Below, in pieces: positions 1-7,571 of a stretch of 64,000 nt of DNA. Location: positions 72,587-136,586 of the forward strand of contig CAJUNN010000003.1 in assembly GCA_910587955.1 (NCBI GenBank), written 5' to 3'. The notes under the pieces were generated by a model. That model did no database searches, was not told the DNA's origin, and saw only the letters and a list, made by a program, of their open reading frames with translations. The translations under genes and the position numbers were made by a program. This stretch comes from an uncultured Lachnospiraceae bacterium (GTDB lineage Bacteria; Bacillota; Clostridia; Lachnospirales; Lachnospiraceae). Within the stretch, counting starts at the first letter, position 1. Each line of letters begins with the position of its first letter.

Positions 1-186
1 ACCCTTATCCGCAACCGGGCCAAGGCCAAAAGCGCCGATATCATCCAATGGGTGATCTTCGCCATCGCCTGCATGGTATTTTTCGCTGACGGACCTCTGT
101 GGATTACCTTAAGCTTGATCGGAGCTTATGCGCTGCGCTATTGTCTGGAATGGTACTATCTGGGCAGATACCAGAAAGAGATGTGA
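1..186 (+). CDS. C-terminal end of an unknown membrane protein (partial)
   Basis: The reading frame is open from the first base and stops with TGA at 184-186, giving the last 61 residues of a protein whose start lies outside the window. About residues 14-52 are hydrophobic (two probable membrane segments around WVIFAIACMVFF and LWITLSLIGAYAL) and the end is charged (GRYQKEM). No family could be recognised from this fragment. An inverted repeat with T-runs on both sides follows at once, so the gene ends a transcript here. Being in frame from base 1 with no stop and a terminator behind it supports a real gene. Confidence 0.6.
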   Translation, partial: TLIRNRAKAKSADIIQWVIFAIACMVFFADGPLWITLSLIGAYALRYCLEWYYLGRYQKEM

Positions 187-189
187 AGC

Positions 190-238
190 AAAAACCCGCT
201 GACCAAAAGCCAGAAGCCTGGCCGGACAGCGGGTTTTT
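190..238. terminator. bidirectional intrinsic terminator
   Basis: A 12-base inverted repeat (AAAAACCCGCTG at 190-201, CAGCGGGTTTTT at 227-238) has a T-run on either strand. It lies between the plus-strand membrane protein end and the minus-strand PqqD-like gene, so it can serve both converging transcripts. Confidence 0.85.
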
Positions 239-242
239 ATAT

Positions 243-626
243 CTAAGACTTAGTTTCTTTTATGGAACCGCCTCCCTCAAGGGGGGTGCTGTATCCGATA
301 AAATGATTCTGATAGAGAATCCGGAAATATTTCGCAAGCCGGGGGATCAGAGGCTCCGCCTTGTCCCCGTAGCGCTCCCGGACCAGATGGCTGATCTCAA
401 AAATGGTGCGCTTCCCGTCCATCTGCTGCCAGACAAAACTGCCGTACTCGTCCAGGCTGATATGGCTGACCTTTGGACGATGAAAGAACCTCTGGGCCAG
501 GCGGTTGTAAAAGCCCTTATTTTCCACCCGGATCACCACCAGATTTCTCTCGTTCAAATCCCAGCTGTGTTCCGGCGCGCACACCGGAACATAGTCCAGA
601 TAATTCTTTTTCTGCTTTTTGCTCAT
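243..626 (-). CDS. PqqD-like (RiPP recognition element fold) protein
   Basis: 127 residues. The central part (about 55-115, with GSFVWQQMDGKRTIFEIS and a following helix-rich segment ending RILYQNHFI) has the spacing of the PqqD family, whose members bind peptides and deliver them to modifying enzymes. The N-terminus is basic and contains a YVPV segment. The ATG follows the TAG stop of the OPT transporter directly, so translation is probably coupled; the only ribosome site is purine-rich and weak. No precursor peptide, radical SAM maturase or PqqE-like enzyme adjoins it, so its client is unknown. It may act on a peptide moved by the OPT transporter, which is inference from pairing alone. Confidence 0.75.
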   Translation of the reverse strand: MSKKQKKNYLDYVPVCAPEHSWDLNERNLVVIRVENKGFYNRLAQRFFHRPKVSHISLDEYGSFVWQQMDGKRTIFEISHLVRERYGDKAEPLIPRLAKYFRILYQNHFIGYSTPLEGGGSIKETKS

Positions 627-2540
627 CTATTTCTCTTTTCTTTTTACAACCATCCACATGGTCGCCGTCAACAGAGCAAAGAAGATAAGACCGCCCAGGT
701 TGCTGTTGATAGGCGTCCCGGATACCAGCGTTCCCAGGAAATCCCCCAGAGTGCCGCCAGCCATGGGAATAATTGCAAACACTGCCAGAAGGATACCTAC
801 CAATCCCTCACCTGCAATTAAGCCGGAGCAGTAGAGGACTCCATTCTCAATCATATCCTTCTTGGCCTTCTCACTCATATTTTTCTTTTTCTCAAAGATC
901 CAGCGGACAACACCCCCCAGCATCATCGGAGTGCTCAAGTGAATGGGAAGGTAAAGTCCCACCGCAAAAGGCAGCACCGGAATTCCAAGAACCTCTACCA
1001 CAATTCCGATAAATGCTCCCGCAAACACCAGGTTCCAGGGAAGATTTCCGCCCATAACACCTTCCACAATCATCTTCATCAAAGTTGCCTGAGGCGCCGG
1101 AAGCTCCTGAGAGCCATAGCCCCATGCAGCGCTCAGCAGATACAAAATCGCTCCAATGGCAATAGAAGATGCTACAACACCAATCAGCTCGCCAATCTGC
1201 TGCTTATAAGGCGTCGCGCCTACAATGTAACCCGTCTTTAAATCCTGTGAAGTATCGCCGGCAATGGCTGCTACGATACAAATAACAGATCCGATGGCAA
1301 TCGCAGCCGTCATACCTGCCTGCCCCACCTGTCCGGTCGCCTTCAAAATCATTGTGGTCACCAGAAGCGTTGCAATAGCCATACCAGATACCGGGTTATT
1401 GCTGCTTCCAATCAAGCCTACCATACGGGAAGAAACGGTAGCAAAGAAAAAGCCGAAAATAACAATCAAAACTGCACAAAACAAATTCACCGGAACGACC
1501 GGAATCAGCCACAGCAAAACAGCCAGTACTGCTACGGAAATAAGAATCACCTTCATGGAAAGGTCCCTATCTGTACGCTCTCCCGTTCCCGCGCCGCCTT
1601 TACCATAGCCCTTCATGGCCTCCCGGAAGGTACGGAGAATCAAAGGCAAAGACTTAATCAGGCTGATCACGCCGCCGGCCGCCACTGCACCTGCACCAAT
1701 ATACTTAATGTAATTCGTCCAGATAGCAAAAGAACCGCCTTCTGCATACAGCTCCGCAACCGTCACTTCCGCCGGGAACAAAACAGAGCTGCCCCCAAAC
1801 AATACAATCAAAGGCATCAGCACAAACCAGCCCGTAATACCGCCGGCAAACAAATAAGAAGAAATCTTAGTACCGCAGATATAGCCTACACCAAGAAGCG
1901 CCGGAAGTACATCCATTCCAACACCAGATCCGGGATAGGCCGGAATCTCATAGTGCACCTCGCTGGGGAACATCTTCAAGCCGTCCGCCACAAACTTGTA
2001 AAGGGCCGCAATGCCAAGGCCTTTGAAGACAATGCCGGCCTTTGCGCCTCCCTCTTCACCTGCCAGAAGCACCTCCGCACAGGCTTGTCCCTCCGGATAA
2101 GGAAGCACCCCGTGTTCCTGTACAATCAGGGCCTTGCGAAGAGGCACCATAAACAAAACGCCCAGGGCGCCGCCGATGCCTGCAATCAGCGCAATCTCTA
2201 CCAGAGAGGGCGATTCCGTCCCCCACTCGGAAGCCCACAAAAACAACGCCGGCATGGTAAAGATGGCTCCCGCAGCCACAGACTCTCCCGCAGAGCCGAT
2301 GGTCTGCACCATATTGTTTTCCAAAACGGAATCCCTGCGCAGAATCACGCGGATCACACCCATGGAAATTACGGCTGCCGGAATGGAAGCCGAAACGGTC
2401 ATTCCCACCCGCAGGCCCAGATAGGCGTTGGCCCCTCCGAACAGTACTGCCAGGAGAATGCCCAGTATTATGGACGTGGCCGTAAATTCCGGCAGATTCT
2501 TCTCCGCCGGAACAAAAGGTTTGAAACTGTTGTCATTCAT
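627..2540 (-). CDS. OPT family oligopeptide transporter
   Basis: 637 residues, almost wholly hydrophobic with many predicted membrane helices. The conserved N-terminal segment (TATSIILGILLAVLFGGANAY, then LGLRVGMTVSASIPAAVISM) is typical of the prokaryotic OPT superfamily, which imports oligopeptides or metal chelates by proton symport in the cytoplasmic membrane. Start at an ATG with AAGGAGAGA eight bases upstream. It is the first gene of a two-gene unit with the PqqD-like protein, and a consensus-like promoter lies about 70 bases upstream. Substrate cannot be told from sequence; Firmicute members are usually annotated simply as oligopeptide transporters. Confidence 0.92.
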   Translation of the reverse strand: MNDNSFKPFVPAEKNLPEFTATSIILGILLAVLFGGANAYLGLRVGMTVSASIPAAVISMGVIRVILRRDSVLENNMVQTIGSAGESVAAGAIFTMPALFLWASEWGTESPSLVEIALIAGIGGALGVLFMVPLRKALIVQEHGVLPYPEGQACAEVLLAGEEGGAKAGIVFKGLGIAALYKFVADGLKMFPSEVHYEIPAYPGSGVGMDVLPALLGVGYICGTKISSYLFAGGITGWFVLMPLIVLFGGSSVLFPAEVTVAELYAEGGSFAIWTNYIKYIGAGAVAAGGVISLIKSLPLILRTFREAMKGYGKGGAGTGERTDRDLSMKVILISVAVLAVLLWLIPVVPVNLFCAVLIVIFGFFFATVSSRMVGLIGSSNNPVSGMAIATLLVTTMILKATGQVGQAGMTAAIAIGSVICIVAAIAGDTSQDLKTGYIVGATPYKQQIGELIGVVASSIAIGAILYLLSAAWGYGSQELPAPQATLMKMIVEGVMGGNLPWNLVFAGAFIGIVVEVLGIPVLPFAVGLYLPIHLSTPMMLGGVVRWIFEKKKNMSEKAKKDMIENGVLYCSGLIAGEGLVGILLAVFAIIPMAGGTLGDFLGTLVSGTPINSNLGGLIFFALLTATMWMVVKRKEK

Positions 2541-2611
2541 ATTCTCTCTCCTTTTTGTTAAAATTCCGCCTCCCTTTTCCCGCAGAAGGCGAAACGCAAA
2601 TCATGGGTTTT

Positions 2612-2641
2612 ATTATACCACAATCCGCCAGGATTTGACAA
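2612..2641 (-). promoter_or_regulatory. sigma-A promoter of the OPT transporter gene
   Basis: Read on the minus strand, TTGTCA (2636-2641) and TATAAT (2612-2617) are separated by 18 bases and point at the transporter start at 2540. Confidence 0.75.
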
Positions 2642-2695
2642 CTGTTTCTATTGGAAAAACACGGCCGGGAAATCTGTACCTTTTCAGATAAGATT

Positions 2696-3346
2696 TCACC
2701 CAAGCAGAAGCCTTTCCAATTCCTTCACATCGGCCGCCAGAATCTCTGCCCCGGCCCCGGACAATTCCTCTTTGCTGCCGTAACCGTAGAGAACACCGAT
2801 GCTGTGAATCCCGCTCTCCCGGGCGGCATCCGCATCATGTCTCCGATCCCCTACCATCACGGCCCTTTCTTTATGCGAAGTCTCCAGCTCCTCCAAAATT
2901 CCTTCAATCATCTGGGATTTCTGAAGCTCCTCACTGCCCATGCGCTGCCCCGCAATTTTGCAGAAGCAGGAAGTCAGGCCGAAGTAATCCAAAATTTCCC
3001 TGGCCGTTCCCTCTCCCTTATAAGTAGCCAGACAAAGACGTTTTCCGGCAGAGTGCAGCCGGCTCAGCATTTGCGGAATCCCGTCGTAAACCCGGTTTTC
3101 AAATTTTCCCTGTCTTCCGTAATATTCCCGGTAAAACCCAGTGGCTTCTTCAATCTCTTTCGGCGTAAATCCGTAAAATTTCTGAAAGGACTCCTTTAGC
3201 GGCGGTCCGATAAAGGCACACAGCTTCTCCCAGTCCTCTTCCGCTATCCCGAATTTCCCCAAAGCATACCGGACCCCGCCGGTGATTCCCACGGCCGGAT
3301 CCGTCAGCGTCCCGTCCAAATCAAAGACAATCGTTTCGTACGTCAT
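2696..3346 (-). CDS. HAD-superfamily hydrolase, phosphoglycolate phosphatase-like
   Basis: 216 residues. Motif I is FDLDGTLTD (nucleophile Asp9, acid/base Asp11), motif II lies near LCLATYKGEG, motif III near the lysine-containing region after it, and motif IV is AVMVGDRRHDADAA. The helical cap between motifs I and II (about residues 15-85) puts it with the C1-cap PGMB/GPH group that dephosphorylates small metabolites such as phosphoglycolate or pyrophosphate. It starts within the rnhA stop (ATGA overlap), so it is translated with RNase HI. Substrate is not determinable. Confidence 0.88.
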   Translation of the reverse strand: MTYETIVFDLDGTLTDPAVGITGGVRYALGKFGIAEEDWEKLCAFIGPPLKESFQKFYGFTPKEIEEATGFYREYYGRQGKFENRVYDGIPQMLSRLHSAGKRLCLATYKGEGTAREILDYFGLTSCFCKIAGQRMGSEELQKSQMIEGILEELETSHKERAVMVGDRRHDADAARESGIHSIGVLYGYGSKEELSGAGAEILAADVKELERLLLG

Positions 3347-3819
3347 AGTTCCAGTCCCTCGTCCACTATCAGGTTCCCTCCGTCCGCAGCCGACGTGGCC
3401 AAAAAATCGCAGCGCTCATTCTGCTCATGGCCCGCATGCCCCTTGACCCAGATAAACTGCACTTCATGAGGCTCCTTCGCCTTCAAAAGCCGCTGCCAGA
3501 GATCCGTATTTTTCACCTGGCCGGAACTTCTCTTCCAGCCTCTTTTTACCCAGCTATCAATCCAGTGACGGTTAAAAGCGTTCGTCACATACTGGGAATC
3601 GGAATACACTTCCACCCGGCAGGGGCGGTTCAGGGCTTCCAGCCCAGCAATCACTGCCATCAGCTCCATCCGGTTGTTGGTGGTCCTCACATATCCCTGG
3701 CTGTACTCTCTTACGTGAAGCGTTCCTTTGGCATCTTCATAAGTCAAAATAGTCCCGTACCCGCCGGGGCCGTCGGGATTGCCCCGGGCTGCCCCGTCCG
3801 TGTAAATTTTCACCAGCAT
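3343..3819 (-). CDS. rnhA: ribonuclease HI
   Basis: 158 residues, the usual length. It cleaves RNA in RNA-DNA hybrids. The acidic active site is visible: Asp8 in IYTDGAARGNPDGPGG, the Glu of NNRMELMAVIAGLEAL, the Asp of VEVYSDSQYV and the C-terminal Asp of ERCDFLATSA. The basic handle region SWVKRGWKRSSGQVKN is also present, as in the E. coli-type enzyme. Overlaps the HAD phosphatase by four bases and follows mscL by 15 bases, so the three genes are probably one transcript. Confidence 0.95.
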   Translation of the reverse strand: MLVKIYTDGAARGNPDGPGGYGTILTYEDAKGTLHVREYSQGYVRTTNNRMELMAVIAGLEALNRPCRVEVYSDSQYVTNAFNRHWIDSWVKRGWKRSSGQVKNTDLWQRLLKAKEPHEVQFIWVKGHAGHEQNERCDFLATSAADGGNLIVDEGLEL

Positions 3820-3834
3820 ATCTGTCCTCCGCCT

Positions 3835-4272
3835 TTAATCTACATCCGACGTACAGAACGGACACTTATCCGCTTTTATGTGAATCTCGGACATACAGTG
3901 GGGACATACCTTGGTGGAAGGCTCAGCAGGGGCTGCCGGCGCCTGTTTCCGGTGCAGCTTATTCATCTGTTTCACCACCAGAAAGACTACAAAAGCCGTG
4001 ATCAGGAAGTTGATAAGGCCCGTGATAAAGCTTCCGTAAGCCACCGTGGCCGTAGCCTCCTTGGCCGCCTCCAGGGTCGTATAGGAATTTCCGTCCAGGG
4101 CGATAAACATATTGCTGAAATCCAGCCTTCCCGTAAAAATGCTGATAACGGGCATCACAATGTCGTTTACCAGGGCGCTGACCAGAGTATTAAAGCCGCC
4201 GCCGATGATCACGCCCACTGCCAGATCGATCATATTGCCTTTTAGGGCAAACTCTTTAAATTCTTTCAACAT
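3835..4272 (-). CDS. mscL: large-conductance mechanosensitive channel MscL with C-terminal zinc ribbon
   Basis: 145 residues. The N-terminus (MLKEFKEFALKGNMIDLAVGVIIGGGF) is the MscL signature: an amphipathic helix followed by the glycine-rich pore-lining helix TM1. TM2 is GSFITGLINFLITAFVVFLVV. The channel opens under membrane tension to release osmolytes. After the usual cytoplasmic helix the protein ends in CPHC and CPFC pairs, a zinc-ribbon tail seen in some Firmicute MscL proteins. First gene of the mscL-rnhA-HAD unit; the region upstream holds the terminator of the purine permease gene. Confidence 0.95.
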   Translation of the reverse strand: MLKEFKEFALKGNMIDLAVGVIIGGGFNTLVSALVNDIVMPVISIFTGRLDFSNMFIALDGNSYTTLEAAKEATATVAYGSFITGLINFLITAFVVFLVVKQMNKLHRKQAPAAPAEPSTKVCPHCMSEIHIKADKCPFCTSDVD

Positions 4273-4293
4273 TTCGCTTCTTCTCTCCTTTAC

Positions 4294-4380
4294 AAAAAAG
4301 GGCTGCCGCAGAATAAGCCCTTTGGCCTTTCCTATATATAAATACAGGAAATGCCTGCCGTCTTATTGCGCAACAGCCCT
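4294..4380 (-). terminator. terminator of the NCS2 permease gene
   Basis: A long imperfect hairpin (AGGGCTG at 4299-4305 pairs with CAGCCCT at 4374-4380, with more pairing inside, and an inner TTTCCT/AGGAAA stem) is followed on the minus strand by TTTTTT. It separates the permease gene from mscL. Confidence 0.75.
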
Positions 4381-4397
4381 GTAATACAAACCCCTTC

Positions 4398-5765
4398 CTA
4401 AATCAGGAAATACTTAACCAGGAACAGCAAAGCCAGTATATACATGACTACGCTGATCTTCTTATCCTTCGCCTTTCCGGAAACCAGGTTGAGAACCACA
4501 TAGGAAATGACTCCCATGGAAATACCTTCGGAAATGCTGTAGAAAAACGGCATAGCTGCGATACAGATAAAGGCCGGGATTCCCTCTGCGAAATCCGTAA
4601 AATCAATATTTCCCACCTGGTTTACCATGTAGAATCCTACCACAATCAGGGCCGGAGCCGTGGCAAAGGACGGAATGGCAAGGAAGATGGGGGACAAAAA
4701 CAGGGACAGGGCAAACAAAGCAGCCGTCGTCATAGCCGTCAGACCGGTCCTGCCGCCCTCGGAAACACCGGAAGCGCTCTCTACAAACGTAGTCGTCGTA
4801 GACGTACCCAGAACCGCACCGGCGGTAGTTGCCACCGCATCCGCCATCAAGGCACCCTTGATATTGGGAAGCTTGCCGTTCTTGTCCAGCATGTCCGCTT
4901 TGGACGCCACGCCGATAAGGGTTCCCAAGGTATCAAACATATCCACAAACAGGAATGCAAAGATGATCACCACAAACTCCGCCAGCGGAATAGCCGTAAA
5001 ATTCAGCTTTGCGAAAATGGGAGCAAGACTGGGAACAGAGAGCCCTGCAGAAAAATCGGGAAGCAGTCCGTAAAAGCCCAGATCCGGATTGGGAACGTAA
5101 AGACCCGCAAACTGACAGAGGATCCCCAGCACCCAGGTAATCAGGATACCCCAGAGAATATTTCCCTTCACCTGCTTGATAACCAGAACAGACGTAATAA
5201 GCACGCCGATAATGGCAAGCACTACGGTGATTCCCACGTCGTTCATGGTAGCTCCTTCTATAGCTTCCAGAGAAAACAGCTCCACCAGGGTAGCGCCGCC
5301 TACCACAATCTTAGCATTCTGCAGGCCGATAAACGCAATAAATAGTCCGATTCCCACAGATACCGCTTTTTTCAAATTGGCCGGAATGGAATTGAAGATG
5401 GCCTCCCGTACACTGAACAGTGACAAGAGAATGAAAACCACACCTTCCACAAATACGGCCGCCAGGGCCGCCTGCCAGGGATAACCCCTTCCCAGTACTA
5501 CGGTGTATGCAAAATAGGCATTCAGTCCCATACCGGGAGCCAGCGCAAAGGGGTAGTTTGCAAATAGGGCCATGCACACGGTGCCCAGGAAAGAAGCAAG
5601 AACCGTAGCCGTGAAAACCGCTCCCTGATCCATGCCGGTGGCACTTAAGATACTGGGATTGACTGCCAGGATGTACGCCATGGTCATAAACGTGGTAACA
5701 CCCGCCAGAACCTCTGTTTTCACTGTGGTTTTGTTCTCCTTCAGTTTAAACATTTTTTCTAACAT
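4398..5765 (-). CDS. NCS2 family purine (guanine/hypoxanthine) permease, AzgA/PbuG type
   Basis: 455 residues with about 12-14 membrane segments. The start MLEKMFKLKENKTTVKTEVLAG followed by TTFMTMAYILAVNPSIL, and the later VDMFDTLGTLIGVASKA and GTSTTTTFVESASGVSEGGRTG, are diagnostic of the AzgA-like branch of NCS2, proton symporters for guanine, hypoxanthine or adenine. It has a good GGAGG site seven bases before ATG. It is a single-gene transcript with its own promoter and terminator. No purine riboswitch is recognisable in the short upstream region. Confidence 0.93.
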   Translation of the reverse strand: MLEKMFKLKENKTTVKTEVLAGVTTFMTMAYILAVNPSILSATGMDQGAVFTATVLASFLGTVCMALFANYPFALAPGMGLNAYFAYTVVLGRGYPWQAALAAVFVEGVVFILLSLFSVREAIFNSIPANLKKAVSVGIGLFIAFIGLQNAKIVVGGATLVELFSLEAIEGATMNDVGITVVLAIIGVLITSVLVIKQVKGNILWGILITWVLGILCQFAGLYVPNPDLGFYGLLPDFSAGLSVPSLAPIFAKLNFTAIPLAEFVVIIFAFLFVDMFDTLGTLIGVASKADMLDKNGKLPNIKGALMADAVATTAGAVLGTSTTTTFVESASGVSEGGRTGLTAMTTAALFALSLFLSPIFLAIPSFATAPALIVVGFYMVNQVGNIDFTDFAEGIPAFICIAAMPFFYSISEGISMGVISYVVLNLVSGKAKDKKISVVMYILALLFLVKYFLI

Positions 5766-5803
5766 TTTTTTCCCTCCTATGTAGAATTAAGAACACATCT
5801 CCT

Positions 5804-5832
5804 AGTCTAGCACACTTGCCCCAAAAGGTAAA
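5804..5832 (-). promoter_or_regulatory. probable promoter of the NCS2 permease gene
   Basis: On the minus strand TTTACC (5827-5832) and TAGACT (5804-5809) are 17 bases apart, and the -10 box is preceded by TGC (extended -10). Weaker than consensus. Confidence 0.5.
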
Positions 5833-5872
5833 TCATTTCTTATAAAAAAATCAAATTGTCAAACTACAGTCT

Positions 5873-7108
5873 TTAAACATACCGATATTCACCCAACTCA
5901 TCCATTCCGTAGAAATCACCGTAGCCCAGTTCAAAAACGGATTTCTCCGACAATTTGCCGGAAATATCGATCTGGTTTTTAATCAGGTACTGCCAGAATC
6001 CGCTGTGGGAAATATCCCCTTGGATCTGGACGCCCTTGACACGCCCGTCCCTTACAATTACTTTTTGGTAAGCATTGCGGCATTCCCGGGTAAATATAAG
6101 GCTGTCCTCTTTGGGCTCCACCTCCCCCACGGAGAGCATGGCCAGACCGAAGAAATTGACGGTATTTTTGATGCAGAATGTATCCGTGTACTTCTGTCTC
6201 TGTCCGCACATATTGGCCGCAGCGATCCGCCCCTGATCCATGGCATTGGGCCAGATGCCCGAAAGTGCCGTCACATCCCCGGCCGCATAGATATGGGGAT
6301 CGGAGGTCTGCAGATACTCGTCTACCACAATCCCCCGCTCTACCGCTAAGCCGCTGCCATCCAGAAAAGCCGTGTTGGGCCGTACGCCCGCCGCGCAGAC
6401 CACGAAATCGCAGGGGATCTTTTCGCCGTTTGACAGTTCTACCGCCGTAATCCGGTTCGCATCGTCCACCACGGAACCGCTTGCACCGATTCCCAGCCGG
6501 AACTGCGCCCCCGCCTTCTCAAAAAGATCCTGGTATGCTTTTGCGGAAACTGCGTCTGTCTGCAGAGGCATCACCCGATCCGCCATCTCCGCTATGGTCA
6601 CCCGGATGCCCCGTTCCAGAAGGGCGCAGGCTACATCCAGTCCCACCAGGCCGCTGCCTACGATAAAGACATGCTTTGCATGAAGCTCTCCAATGGCCTC
6701 GTTCATTTTCACCGCATCGCTTAAATCCCGGAATCCAAATACATTGGCCGCCGTGCGGAAGCCCGGAATGGGCGGAATCCCATAGACGGATCCCGTGGCA
6801 ATCAGCAGCTTCTCATAGGGCTGGTATCCCTGTTCCATGATTACGCGGCGCTCTTTGGGATCAATGGCCTTGGCTGTCTGGCCTTGGCCCCACATGATCC
6901 GTTTCTTTTCAAAAAAGTCTTCCGCTACAAAAGACAATCCCTTTTCGTCCCGCTCTCCGCCCAGGTATTTGTGCAGCATGCAGCGGGAATGGGAATATTC
7001 ATCTATGGACATCATCTGGATGGGTATATCCGGCTTTAAGAGACGAAGACGCTCTGCCGCCGCCATGCCGGCAGCCCCGGTACCGATTATCACATAAGGT
7101 CTCACCAT
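5873..7108 (-). CDS. FAD/NAD(P)-dependent oxidoreductase of the CO dehydrogenase operon (FNOR type)
   Basis: 411 residues. N-terminal FAD-binding Rossmann motif VIIGTGAAGMAAAE, central NAD-binding motif VFIVGSGLVGLDVACALLE, and the FAD-contacting IYAAGDV near residue 280; this is the rubredoxin/NADH-oxidase-like pyridine nucleotide-disulfide oxidoreductase family. The start was set at the ATG at 7108, which has GGAGGTG 6-9 bases upstream and begins two bases after the cooF stop; an upstream in-frame start would lie inside cooF. In known cooS-cooF clusters of this order such enzymes take electrons from the CooF ferredoxin to NAD(P). That role is inferred here from order. Confidence 0.85.
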   Translation of the reverse strand: MVRPYVIIGTGAAGMAAAERLRLLKPDIPIQMMSIDEYSHSRCMLHKYLGGERDEKGLSFVAEDFFEKKRIMWGQGQTAKAIDPKERRVIMEQGYQPYEKLLIATGSVYGIPPIPGFRTAANVFGFRDLSDAVKMNEAIGELHAKHVFIVGSGLVGLDVACALLERGIRVTIAEMADRVMPLQTDAVSAKAYQDLFEKAGAQFRLGIGASGSVVDDANRITAVELSNGEKIPCDFVVCAAGVRPNTAFLDGSGLAVERGIVVDEYLQTSDPHIYAAGDVTALSGIWPNAMDQGRIAAANMCGQRQKYTDTFCIKNTVNFFGLAMLSVGEVEPKEDSLIFTRECRNAYQKVIVRDGRVKGVQIQGDISHSGFWQYLIKNQIDISGKLSEKSVFELGYGDFYGMDELGEYRYV

Positions 7109-7110
7109 GC

Positions 7111-7557
7111 CTACACCTCCTCCACGTAAATGGCTTTCTTGGGACAGGCTGCCACACAGGCCGGGCCTCCCTCCCGATCCATGCAGAAGTCGCATTTGAC
7201 GATTTTCTTCCTGGTTACATCAGGCTTCGGAATCCCGTAGGGGCAGTTCATCACGCACATAAAACAGGCCCCGCAGCGCTTCTCGTCATAAAGTACATGG
7301 CCGCTTGCTTCGTCCCGGTACAAGGCGCCGCTCATACAGCTCTCCATGCACTTGGGGGAACTGCAGTGCCGGCAGAACATGGGCAGATACCCTCCCTTCC
7401 CGTCATTTACAATCTCATTGCGGGACTCGTTGGAGGGATCTCCAAAATCCAGCGTCTCCACCCCCGCCTTTCCGTCCGTTCTGTGGCTGTCCATACAGGC
7501 CAGGGCGCAGCTTTTGCATCCGTCACATTTGGAAGCATCAATTAGAATTCGTTTCAT
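7111..7557 (-). CDS. cooF: CooF-like four-cluster ferredoxin
   Basis: 148 residues with sixteen cysteines in four sets: 11/14/17/21, 62/65/70/74, 95/98/101/105 and 122/125/134/138, enough for four [4Fe-4S] clusters. This is the arrangement of CooF/HycB/DmsB-type electron-transfer subunits. It should accept electrons from CO dehydrogenase and pass them to the flavoprotein encoded two bases downstream. Located 14 bases after cooS on the same strand. No membrane segment or export signal, so the chain is cytoplasmic. Confidence 0.88.
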   Translation of the reverse strand: MKRILIDASKCDGCKSCALACMDSHRTDGKAGVETLDFGDPSNESRNEIVNDGKGGYLPMFCRHCSSPKCMESCMSGALYRDEASGHVLYDEKRCGACFMCVMNCPYGIPKPDVTRKKIVKCDFCMDREGGPACVAACPKKAIYVEEV

Positions 7558-7571
7558 ATGGTCCCCCCTTT

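Noticed and set aside
99..821. Long plus-strand open frame over the PqqD/OPT region
   Set aside because: It is the shadow of the minus-strand genes: no ribosome site, low-complexity composition, and it crosses the terminator at 190-238.
5766..5872. Purine riboswitch before the NCS2 permease gene
   Set aside because: The gap is about 107 bases with the promoter at 5804-5832, leaving no room for the aptamer, and no conserved core bases were seen.
7109..7195. Longer N-terminus for the CODH-linked oxidoreductase
   Set aside because: It would lie inside cooF in another frame; the ATG at 7108 has a strong ribosome site and precedes the FAD motif directly.
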